A stretch of DNA of 64,000 bases. Origin: Isoetes taiwanensis (taxonomy: Eukaryota; Streptophyta; Lycopodiopsida; Isoetales; Isoetaceae). Where the stretch lies: positions 15,706,885 to 15,770,884 of the forward strand of contig JAJEKV010000031.1 of NCBI GenBank assembly GCA_021234155.1, in the 5' to 3' direction. Shown piece after piece: positions 1-12,000 of the stretch; position 1 is the first letter of the stretch, and each line of letters starts with the position of its first letter. Made by a program: the position numbers and the translations under genes. Under the pieces are notes generated by a model. That model was given only the letters and a program-made list of their open reading frames with translations, did no database searches and had not been told where the DNA came from.

Positions 1-3000
1 AACAGTGCCTTCAGTTACGTATTGCTGGGATGTAGCGGTCCGGATAGGGGCAAGGGCTCAGGAGGGTGGTCATTAAGCGTCTCGATGACCAGCTGCGAGG
101 AAGAGACTGCCTCGGGAACTTTTTGGATCCAGCCTCACAGGTGGGACTCCCCTCTTGTGAGGATCCACCTGCAGGTCAGCCTCGTTGGCTTGGGGAAGGG
201 TTGCATTTCAGTTTGCTTTTACCGGCAATTTTAGAAAGCAGGTTCCTAATGCTAACTAACATTCTTCTCAGAAAATTCCGGTGGGCGGTGTCTTTGAGAT
301 GAATTAGGGATCGGTGGCAAAAGCAGATTTATTTTAGATGCGATGCATTAATTTAATTCCCCAGATGTCTTACCCTTTGGCGCCCCAGAGCTTCTTACAC
401 CCATGGGAGGAAGGCCCAAACTCCCGCTCATGATCCCGGTTCCCTTGCTCACAGTGTTCTCATTTGCTTTTCGGCCGAGTCCCAAAATTACATGAGACCG
501 GGACTGGCCCCAACGTAAACCCTTCTAGGGCTGGCAACCCCACGGGGTTTCGTTTGGAGAGCCCTCTCCTTGTCGGTCCGTAGGGACCTTGCCTTGAGTG
601 TCTGGAAATTGGGTGTTGGCCTTGAGGCCAGCGGACCCTAAAATCCCTCAGGGCTGCTTGCCCCAAATTTACTCCCCAGGCCACAGGGGCGGATAGTGAC
701 CTCCCTCTCGGGGTCCTTGATCGGCTCTGCTTGATGGACTCGGGCGTCGACATTGCACGAGGATGGTTAGTGGCGAGGAAGACCACCGAACTCGAGCGCC
801 AAGTAGCTCACTTCCATCCTCGTAGTCAATTGGCCCTGGGATGTGCATCGGGATCTGCTCGTGGGCGTGGGTGTTTCATGTTTCATAAAACCCGGTAGTA
901 ACTTCTCCCTAGGGTAATTTCGCCATTCAGGACGATTTGCATGAGATGCAAGCACGTCGGAGCATCCCCGTGCGAGCGACCAAAGAGTGCGGTTTCTACA
1001 AAGTGAGCATCGGGGCGCTTGCGGTTTGACAAGTTCTCCGGGGCCAGATCTGGAATCTTTTGGACCTTCCGGGGCCCTGAGCGGAGGATGGCGGTCGGAT
1101 GGGGCAAGGGCTCAGGAGGTGGTCGTGGCAGTAGGCCAGGGGGCTGACTGCCGGGAAGAGGCGCTCGGGAACTTTTGGATCCGCTCACAGTCCGGACTCT
1201 CCCCCCTCTTGTGAGGGATCCTGCAGGTCAGCCTCGTTTGACTTGGGAAGGGTGCCGGCTCGGTTGCCACCAGCAGGCTGCCCCGTGGATTCTAATGCTG
1301 ACCCTGGACAACTATAAAGAAAATTCCGAAAATTGGGCGTGTCTTTTGCGGAGATGAATTAGGGATCCGGTGGCAAAAACCCGGAATTTATTTTAAATGC
1401 GATACATTATGATGCGAATTCACGAATGTCTTGCCCGCTGCCGCGCCCCAAACTTCTACGCACACCCTTAGGGAAGGCCCAAACTCACTGGCTCGTCGAT
1501 TCCTTGCTCAAGTATTCTCGAACAACACTTCGGCGGGTCCCAAGTGCGGGACGGGACTCGGCCCCCAAGCATGTAAGCCGCTGCGGCACAGCACGGGACT
1601 TCGTTTGGAGGCCACCCCTCTCCTTGTCAGTTCATGGGACCTTGGTGTCTTAAGTGGAGTTGGGGTGTTGTGTGGGAGGCGCGGACCTAAAATCCTGGGA
1701 GGCTGCTTTTAAATTTCCTCTCCGAGGCCCACAGGGATGACGACCTCCCTCTCCCGAGATGTGATCGGCCTACGCAATGGACTCGGGCATTCGACATTGC
1801 CTGGGGACCAAGTTCGGTGAAGACCGCGAACTCAAAGCGCCAAGTAGCTCTTCCATCACACTCGTAGTCAATTGTGGCCTAGGATGTGCATGCGGGATCA
1901 CATCGTGGGCGTGAGTGTTTCCTTCTTCATGGCGGTAAAAGTGTAACATACAGTGATTTAACATTCCGGACGTTTAGCAGTCTATTGTAATTAAAACATC
2001 GTTGCGACAAAATAGCTTGATCACGGTTCTAGTATTGTTGAGCCTTCAGGCCGCGGTTTGACAGTTCTCTGGGGCCGATCTGGAATCTTTTGGACCTTCA
2101 GAAGAGGGCCTGACGGATCACGCGGGTGGATGGGGGCGGACTGGGAGGTGGTGGCCGGGAGGCGGCTGCCGGTTGCCTCGGGAACTTTTTGGATCAGCCT
2201 CCCGGGGTCAGGACTCTCCCCTGTGAGGGATCCACCACTGAGTCCTGGCCTCGTTTGACTTGGGGAAGGGTGCGACTCAGTTTGCCTGCGGCGGGGGCTG
2301 CCCCGGCCGTTCATCTTAACGCGACTAGACCTTCTGGGGTGAAAGTGGGCGATATGGAGATGAATTAGGGATCGGTGGCAAAAAAGCAGTTGCCGTGCAA
2401 TGCATTAATTGCAATTCGAATGTCTTGCCTTTGCCGCCCAAACTTCTACTTGCCCTTCGGGAGGAGGGAAGGCCCAAACTCCGCTCGTCAGTTCCTTGCT
2501 CATTATTCTTCAGCGAGTCCGGTACCAGCAGACAGTTAAGCCCCAACGTGACTTCTGCAGGCACAGCCCACAGGGGTTTACCGTTTGAACCCTTGTCGTT
2601 AGAAGGACCTTGTAGTATCTTAAAGTGGAGTTGGGGTGTTGTGTGACGGACACAAATCCTCGGTGCTAATTTCCTCTCTGGGTGGTCCTGACTCGCAATG
2701 GACCAGGCGTCGACATTTGAGATCCAAGTTAAAAGGCAGATTGCCCCGAACTCAAGCGCAAAAATGACTCACTTCATCACTTCTGTTAGTCGATTGGCCT
2801 AGGATGTGCATCTGCAGGATCTTTATCGTGGAGGCGTGAGTGTTTCCTTCTTCCGCCGGCCAAATGAGTATGAAACTTGCTCCTAGGGTAATTTACATAC
2901 GTGGACTGATTCGCGGGGTCTATGTGGGATGCTCGATTTGACAAAACGGTCTTGGTTCTGGTATTCAGGGCCTTGGTTTGACAAGTTCTCGGGGCCGTCA

Positions 3001-6000
3001 CGGAATCTTTTGGACCTTCAGAAGGGGCCCTGACGGAGGATTAGCGGTCCGGATAGGGGGCAAGGGCTCACAGGGAGGGTGGTCATTAGTAGAGCTGGGG
3101 GCATGCAGGAAGGGCGCGCAAGGAACTTTTGGATCCAGCCTCTTTGAAGGTCAGGACTCTCCCCCTCTTGTGAGGGATCCTGAGTCACAGCCTCGTTTGT
3201 TGACTTGAGAAGGGTGCGACTCGGTTTGCCACCTGCCAATAATTTCCAAACCATTCTAAATATCTACTTGCTGACCTAGACCTTCTCCGAAAATTCCCAA
3301 AGAAAATTGGGCCGTGTGCGGGATGAATTAGGGTCAGCTGTGGCACGGAATTTATTTTATTGATGAATTGAATATCTTCAGGAAAGGCTGACTAATCCTC
3401 TCCTCCTGGTGAGCCAGTGGGAGGACTGGATGATGCGGTCTTTGGTTGGATGAGGTCTGTGGAAGAAATTGCCTCGGGAACTTTTTGGATCTAGCCTCAC
3501 AGGGTGGGACTCTCCCCTCTTGTGAGGATCTGCAAGGTCATGACAGGAGGTTGCAGGCTCGGTTGCCTGGCAGTGCACTTACAAGCCGTTCTAATGTAAC
3601 CACTTGACACAAGACATTTATAGAGGTTAAGAAAATTGGGCGTGTCTTTGGAGATGAATTAGGGATCGGTGGCAAAAGATTTATTTTCGTCTTGATGCAT
3701 TAATTACTTGAATTCGATGTCTTTGGGCTTCTACTTGCCCACATGGAGGAGAAGGCCCAAACTCCATGGACCCTTGCTCATTCTCATTTCTTTTGCTTCT
3801 CGGCGAGTCCCAGTGCAGACAGGACTACAAGCCCCCCAAGCGTAATAAACCCTTCTAGAGCACAGCAGCCCCACAGGGGTTCGTTTGAGGCCCTCTCCGC
3901 ATGAGTTGGGTGGGACCTTGCCGTGTCTTGAAGTGGAGTTGGGGTGTTGGCGCGGACCCTAAAATCCTCCGGGGCTAGCACTTCTACAGGCCCTGGGGCC
4001 AGACGGGCGACCTCCCTCTCAAGATGTGATCATTTCTGCCAATGGACTCGAGCGTCGGCGTTGCCTGAGGACCAAGTTGAGCCACAGGAACTCCAGGCCA
4101 GTAGCTCACTTCCACCATCACCTCTCGTAGTGATTGGCTGGGATGCATCTGGGATCTTGTCGTGGGCGTGAGTGTTTCCTTCTTCCTTAAGCCAAATGAT
4201 GTAACTTGCTCCTGGGTGTTGCGTTTGGGGTCTATTTGCCATTAGGAGCATCCCGGTCTTGCGAAACGACCAAAACAGTCAGGTTTCTACAAAGTGACAT
4301 CGGGCGTGACAGTTTGACAAGTTCTCCTGGGGCCGTCTGGAATCTTTTGGACCTTCAGAGGGCCCACAGGCGGAGGATCCCAGCGTTGGATGAGGGAAGC
4401 CTGGGCTCGGGAGGGTGGTCATTAATGTGGAAGCCTTTGCCGGAAAAAGTGCCTCGGGAATTTTGGATCGCTCACGGGGTGAATCTCTCCCCTCTTGTGA
4501 GGATCCACCACAAGGTCTGGCCTCGTTTGACTTGGGAAGGTGCAGCTGGGTTGCTTCTGTGAGCTGCAGTTCATCTTGGGCTAGACCTTCTCGAAAATTA
4601 GAAAATTGGGCGGGATGAATTAGGGATCGGTGGCAAAAATAGGGTTGTTTGGTGCATGCATTAGTGCGAATTCTGAATGTCTTACCCTTTATAAAAGCAC
4701 CCCAGGCTTCTACTTGCAGGGAGAGGGCCCAGGCTCACTCAATCGGTTCCCTGCTCACCGTGTTCGGCTCTGCTTCGGCGGGTCCCAAGTGCAGCGGGAC
4801 GGACTGGCCCCAGCATCAAGCCCCTTCTAGAGCTGCAGCCCACAGGGGTTTACGTTTAGGCCCTCTCCTTGGGATCAGTGGGCCTTGCAGGTGTCGAAGT
4901 GGAGTTGGGGTGTTATGGCGGAGGCGCGGACCCTAAAATCCTCAGGGCACCCAATTTCCTCTCCCGAGGCCACAGGGACGGACGGGCGACCTCCCTCTCC
5001 CGGAATCTGATCTGACTCTGCCAATGGATAGGCGACCGACGTGCCACAGGGACCCAGTTCAGTAGCGAGAGGTAGGAACTCCAAGAGCGCCAAGTAGCTC
5101 ACTTCCATCACCTCGTAGTCAAATTGGCTGGGATTATTGCATCAGGATCATGTTGGGCTGAGTGTTTCCTTCTTTGTAAAACCCGGCCAGGTGTAACTTG
5201 CTCCCTAAATTGAATTTCGCCATTCGAGACGATTTAGCGAGGTCTATTCGTCCGGAGCATCCCGATGCCGACGATAAGCTTCGATCTTGGTTTCTCTGGT
5301 GACATCAGGGGCCCGCGGTGCAGCAAGTTCTCCGGGAATGAGTCACGGAATCTTTGGTTCCAGAAGAGGGGCCCTGAGCGGAGGATCCCAGCGGTCCCGG
5401 ATAGGGGCAAGACTCCCGGGAGGGTGGTCATTAAGCGTCTGACCGGGCGCGCCGAGGAAGGGGCGCCTCGAGACTTTTGGATCCATATCACAGGTCCGGA
5501 CTCTCCCCTCTTGAGGGATCCACCGCAGGTCACGGCCTCGTTTGGCTTAGAGGTGCCCATTTCGGTTTGCCTGTGAGGTGCCACAAGCCGGATTCTGTCT
5601 TCAACCTTTGACCTAGACCTTCTCCGAAAATTCGAAATTGGTAGTGTGCTGGAAGATGAATTAAAAGTCGGTACAGCAGCAAGATTGTTTGATGCGATCA
5701 ATTAATTGCGAATTCTGAATGTCTTGCCCTTTGCAAAGCTTTTGACTTCTACTTGCCACGCCGGGAGGAGAAGGCCCAAACTCCGTCGGTTCCCCTTGCT
5801 CGTATTCTCATTGCGCTTCTATTGAGATCCCAAGTGTGAGACCGGGACTCGGCCCCAAAGCATCAAGCCTTCTAGAGCACAGCAGCCCCTGAGGTTCACG
5901 TTTCCATTCTCCTTGTGGATGGCCGGGACCTTGCTGAGTGTCTTGAAGAAGTGGAGTTAGGTGTGGGCGCGGACCCTAAATCTCAAGATGCCCAATTTCC

Positions 6001-9000
6001 TCTCCCCAGGCCACAGGGACGGACGGCGACCTCCCTCGAGATCGCGATCGACTCTGCCAATGGACTCGGGCGTCACGACATTGCCACAGGGACCAAGTTA
6101 GTGATGGCGAGAAGACCACCCGACCAGAAGCGGTAAACCACTTCCATCACACTCGTAGTCGATTAGCCTAGGATGTGCATGGGATCTTTGTCGTGGAGGG
6201 CGTGGGTATTTCCTTCTTCGCCAAGAGCATTTAACGCCCTGGGGTAGTTCGCCATTCAGGACGATTTGGCGGGGTCTATGTTGCCATTAAGACATCCCCG
6301 GTGCGACGACAAAGCAGTCTCTTGGTTTCTCTGGTAGGCATCGGGGCCTTGGCAGTTTGACAGTTCTCCGGTGGAGTCTGGAATCTTTTGGATGCTTCAG
6401 AAGGGCCCTGAGCGGATCCAGCGGTCGGATAGAGGCAGGGCTCCGGGAGGTGGTCGTGCGTGCGGCCGGAGGCTGCCGGGGAAGGGCTGCTGGGGCTTTT
6501 TGGATCCAGCCTCACAGGGGTCGGACTCTCCCCTCTTGTAGAGGGATCACTGCAAGGTCTGGCCTCGTTTGACTTGGGGAAGGGTGCGGCTCGGTTGCCT
6601 GGCGGGCTGCCCTAGGCCGGATTCTAATGCTAACCCTTTGGCCTAGACCTTCTAGAAAATTCCGAAGAATTGGGTAGTGTGCTGAGATGAATTAGGGATC
6701 GGTATGGCAAGATTGCATTTTAGTAGTAGTGCGAATTCACAGATGTCTTGCCGCGCCCCAAACTTCTACTTGCCACATCGGAGGAGAAGGCCCAAACTCC
6801 GCTCCGTCAGGTTCCCTTGCTCCGTATTGTCATTGCTTTGCTTCTCGGCGAGGTCCCAGTGCAGCGGACAGGGACTCGGCCCCACAAAAGCGTAAGCCCT
6901 TCTAGAGCACAGCAACCCCACGGGGTTCGTTTGAGGAGAACCCCCTCTCCTTGTCGGTCAGTGGGACCTTGTAGTGTCTTGAAGTGGAGTTAGAGGTGTT
7001 GGCATGGGCGAGACCTAAAATCCCTCAGGAGGGCTGCTTGCCCCATTCCTCTCCCCCAAGGCTGACCTGAGGGCCCGGACCAGGCGACCTCCCTCTCCAG
7101 GAATCATGATCATTTCTGCCTTGATGGACTTGAGGAAGCGTCGACATTGCCACGAGTTGATTGATGGCGGAAGACCACCGAACTCGAAGCGCCAAAGTAG
7201 CTCCTTCCATCACCGTGATGAATTTATTTCTAGGATGTGCATCTGCGGGATCTTGTCGTGGGCGTGGTGTTTCCTTCTTTGTAAGCCGTAGTGCTTGCTC
7301 CCTAGGGTAATTTACATTCAGGACGATTTGGCGGGGTCTGGCCAGGGCGACATCCCCGTGCCTGACGACAAAGTGCAGTTTCTACAAGTAGGCAGCCAGG
7401 GGCCTTAGCGGTTTAGCCAGTTCTCCGGGGCCGTCTGGAATCTTTGGACCTTCAGAAGAGGGGCCCTGAGCGGATCCAGCGGTCCGGATGGGGGCGGGCT
7501 CAAAGGTGGTCATTAGCGTGCGGCCGGGGAAGCGGCTGCCGGAAGAGGCACCTCGGGAACTTTGGATCCAGCCTCACAGGGTCGGGACTCCCCCTCTTGA
7601 GGGATCCTGCAAGGTCCAGCCTCGTTTGGCTTGGGGAAGGGTGCCATTTCCGGTTTGCCCACAGCGGGCTGCCTGAGCCGTTCTAATCTTAACCTTTGAC
7701 CTAGACCTTCTCAGAAATTCCGAAAATTGATAATCTGCTGCTGGAGATGAATTAGGGATCAGTGGCAACCGGAATTTATTTTCGTCTGAAATACATTAAT
7801 TCTTGAATTCGAATGTCTTGCCATATAGCGCCCCAGGCTTCTACTTGCCACATCGGGAGGAAGGCCCAAACTCCCGCTGGTGGTTCCCTTATAGTATTCT
7901 CATTGCGCTTCTCGGCCGGAGTCCCAGTGCAGACAGGGACCGGCTAAAAGCGTAAGCCGCTGAGCACAGCAGCCTGAGGGGTTTCGTTTGAGCTCTCCTT
8001 GTCGGTTGGTAGGGACCTTGCGCGTGTCTTACTTGAAGTGGGTTGGGTGTTGGCGCCAGGCCTTCGGACCCTAAAATCCTCAGGAGGCTCTTGCCTTAAA
8101 TTTCCTCTCCCCAAGGCCACCAGGGGCCAGACGGAACGCCTCCCCTCTCCGGGATCCTTGTCGTCCCGGCTACGCCCAATGGACTCGGAGAGCGTCAGCA
8201 TTTACCCTAGGGACCAAATTCCGTGGCCCGGTACACGAACTCAACAAAGCGCCAAAGTAGCTCACTTCATCACACACTTTCGTGGTCCCAGTTGGCCTAG
8301 GATGTACATGCGGGGATCTCTTGTCGTGGAGGTGTGTTTTCCTTCTTTACATAAAGCCAAATGAGTGTAACTTGCTCCACGGGTAGTTTCGCCATTCGGA
8401 CGATTTGGCGGGGGGTCTCTATTGCCATTCAGGAGCATCCCGGGTGCGACGACCAAAGCAGTCTGCGGTTTCTACAAAGGCGACATCGGGGCTTGTGATT
8501 TTGACAAGTTACTCCGGGCCAGGTCTGGAATCTTTTGGACCTTCAGGAAGAGGGCTGAGCAGGAGGATCCATGGGATAGGGGCCGGGCTCAAGGGAGGGT
8601 GGTCGATGGCGTGCGGCAAGGGCGGCTTTGCCCGGGAAGAAATTTTGCCTCGGGAACTTTGGATCCCGCCTCCTGGTCGAACTCTCCCCCTCTTGTGAGG
8701 ATCCACCGCAAGGTCACAGCCTCGTTTGACTTGGGGAGGAACTCGGTTGCCACCTGGCCGGTGGCAGGCAGATTCTAATCTTCAACCCTTTGACCTAGAC
8801 CTTCTCAAGAATTCAAAGAAATTGGTGGTGTCTTTGGAGATGAATTAGGGATCCGGTGGCAAAAAGCAAGGAATTTATTTTCGATGCGATGCATTAATTA
8901 ATTCTGAATGTCTTGCTGTACCAGCGCCCCCAAACTTCTGCTTACCCACATCGGAGGAGGTTTCAAACTCAGCTCATCGGTTCCCTTTTCCGTATTCTCG

Positions 9001-12000
9001 GCTGCTGCTTCTAAGCCGGGTCCCAGTGCAGCAGACCCGGACTCGGCCCCCAAGCGTAAACCCTTCTGAGGCACAGCAGCCCACGGGGTTTCGTTGGAAA
9101 CCCTCCTTGTCGAGATTATTTGGGGACCTTGCGTGTCTTGAAAGTGGGTTAGGTGTTGGCCAGGCCTTGGACCCTAAAATCCTCAGGAGCTAGCACTGAA
9201 TTTCCTCCCCAGGCCACAGGGACGGACTGACCTCCCTCTTGGAATCGCGATCGGCTACCTTAATGGATTCGGGCAGCCGGTGGCATTATAGGACTGATTG
9301 CGTGGCGGAAGACCACCCGAACTCAAGAGCGCCAAAGTAGCTCACTTCCATCACACTCGTGGTCAATTGGCCTAGGATGTGCATGCGGGATCTTGTCGTG
9401 GAGGCGTGAGTGTTTCCTTCTTTCATAAAACCGCCGTGTAACTTGCTCCTAGGGTAATTTCGCCATTCAGGACGATTTGGCGGGGTCTATTTGCCATTAG
9501 GAGCATCCCGGTGCCCGACGACAAAGCAGTCTGCCGGTTTCTACAAAGGCAGCATCGGGGCCCGCGGTTTGACAAGTTCTCCGGACCCGATCTGGAATCT
9601 TTTGGACCTTCCGAAAGGGGCCTGAGCGGAGGATCAGCGGTCGGATAGGGGGCCCGGGCTCGGGAGGGTGGTCATTAGCGTCTGACCCGGGGCCCCGGAG
9701 GGAAGGGCTGCCTCGGGAACTTTTTGGATCAGCCTCACGGGGTCAGGACTCTCCCCTCTTGTGAGGGATCCTGCAAGGTCTGGCCTCGTTTGACTTGGGG
9801 AAGGGTGCAGCTCGGTTGCCACAGCGGGCTGCCCGGGCCGTTCTAATACTAACCCTTTGACCTAGACCTTCTCAGAAAATTCGAAGAATTGGCCCGTGTC
9901 TTTGCTGGAGATGAATTAGGGATCCGCGGCAAAAGCTGGGAATTTATTTTTAGGTGCAATGCATTAATTCTTGAATTCACGAATGTCTTGCCACGCAAAA
10001 GCGCCCCGACTTCTACTTGCCACATCGGGAGGAGGAAGGCCCAAACTCCGCTCCGTCAGTTCCCCTTGCTCCGTATTCTCGGTTCTTGCTTCTCGGCCGA
10101 GTCCCCCAAAGTGCAGCAGACCAGGACTCGGCCCCAAAAGCGTAAACCCTTCTAGGCACAGCAACCCACGGGTTTCGTTTGGAGGCCCTCTCCTTGTCGG
10201 TTGCACGGGACCTTCGCCGTGTCTTGAAGTGGGGTTGGGGTGTTGGCCTTGGTATGGACCCTAAAATCCTCAGGGCTGCTTGCCCCAAATTTCCTCTCCC
10301 CAAGGCCACAGGGGCCGGACGGGCAACCTCCGCTCTCCGGAATCGCGATCGGCTACGCCAATGGACTCGGAGCGTCGACATTGCCACAGGGACCAAGTTC
10401 CGTGGCGAAGACCACCCGAACTCCAAGAAGCGCCAAAGTAGCTCACTTCCATCACACTCGTAGTCAATTGGCCTAGGATGTGCATGCGGGATCTTGTCGT
10501 GGGGCGTGAGTGTTTCCTTCTTTATAAAACCGGTAGTGTAACTTGCTCCCTAGGGTAATTTAAGCCATTCGGACGATTTGGCGGGGGTCTATTTGCCATT
10601 CGGAGCATCCCGGTGCGAGCGACAAAAGCAGTGCGGTTTCTACAAAGGCGGGCATCGGGGCCCCGCGGTTTGACAAGTTCTCCGGACCCGATCACGGAAT
10701 CTTTTGGACCTTCGAAGAGGGGCCTGAGCGGAGGATCAGCGGTCGGATAGGGGCCGGGCTCGGGAGGGTGGTCGTGCGTGCGACCGGGGGGCGCGGGAAG
10801 GGCTGCCTCGGGAACTTTTGGATCCAGCCTCACGGGGGTGGGACTCTCCCCTCTTGTGAGGGATCCACCGCAAGGTCTGGCCTCGTTTGACTTGGGGAAG
10901 GGTGCCATTTCGGTTGCCACCGGGCTGCCCGGCCGTTCTAATCTTAACCCTTTGACCTAGACCTTCTCAGAAAATTCCGAAAATTGGGCGTGTCTTTGGA
11001 GATGAATTAGGGATCGGCGGCAAAAAACCGGAATTTATTTTAGGTGCAATGCATTAATTTGCGAATTCTGAATGTCTTGCCTTTGCAAAGCGCCCCCGAC
11101 TTCTACTTGCCACATCGGGAGGAAAAGGCCCAAACTCCGCTCCGTCGGTTCCCCTTGCTCCGTATTCTCGTGCTTTGCTTCTCGGCGGGTCCCAAGTGCA
11201 GCAGAGACCAGGACTCGGCCCCAAAGCGTAAACCCTTCTAGGCACAGCAGCCCACGGGGTTTCGTTTGAGGCCCTCTCCTTGTCGGTCGGCGGGACCTTG
11301 CCGTGTCTTGAAGTGGGGTTGGGGTGTTGGATGCGGGCGCGGACCCTAAAAAATCCCTCAGGAGGCTGCTTGCCCCAAATTTCCTCTCCCCAAGGCCTGG
11401 GGGACGGAGGCGACCTCCGCTCTCGGAATCGCGATCGACTCTGCCAATGGACTCGGGGCGTCGACATTGCCACAGGGACCAAGTTCCGTGGCAGAAGACC
11501 ACCCGAACTCAAGAAGCGCCAAAGTAGCTCACTTCCATCACACTCGTAGTCGATTGGCCTAGGATGTGCATGCGGGGATCTTGTCGTGGGCGTGAGTGTT
11601 TCCTTCTTTACCGCCAAAACCGATCGTGTAACTTGCTCCCTAGGGTAATTTCGCCATTCGGACGATTTGGCGGGGTCTATTTGCCATTCGGAGCATCCCG
11701 GTGCGCGACGACAAAAGCAGTCACCGGTTTCTACAAAGCCCGACATCGGGGGCCCCGTGGTTTGACAAGTTCTCCCGGACCCGATCTGGAATCTTTTGGA
11801 CCTTCGAGGAGGGGCCTGAGCGGAGGATCAGCGGTCGGATAGGGGCACGGGCTCGGGAGGTGGTCATTAGCGTGCGGCCGGGGGCGCTGCTGGGAAGGGC
11901 TGCCTCGGGAACTTTTGGATCCGCCTCACGGGGTCAGGACTCTCCCCTCTTGTGAGGGATCCACCCAAGGTCACGGCCTCGTTTGACTTGGGGAAGGGTG

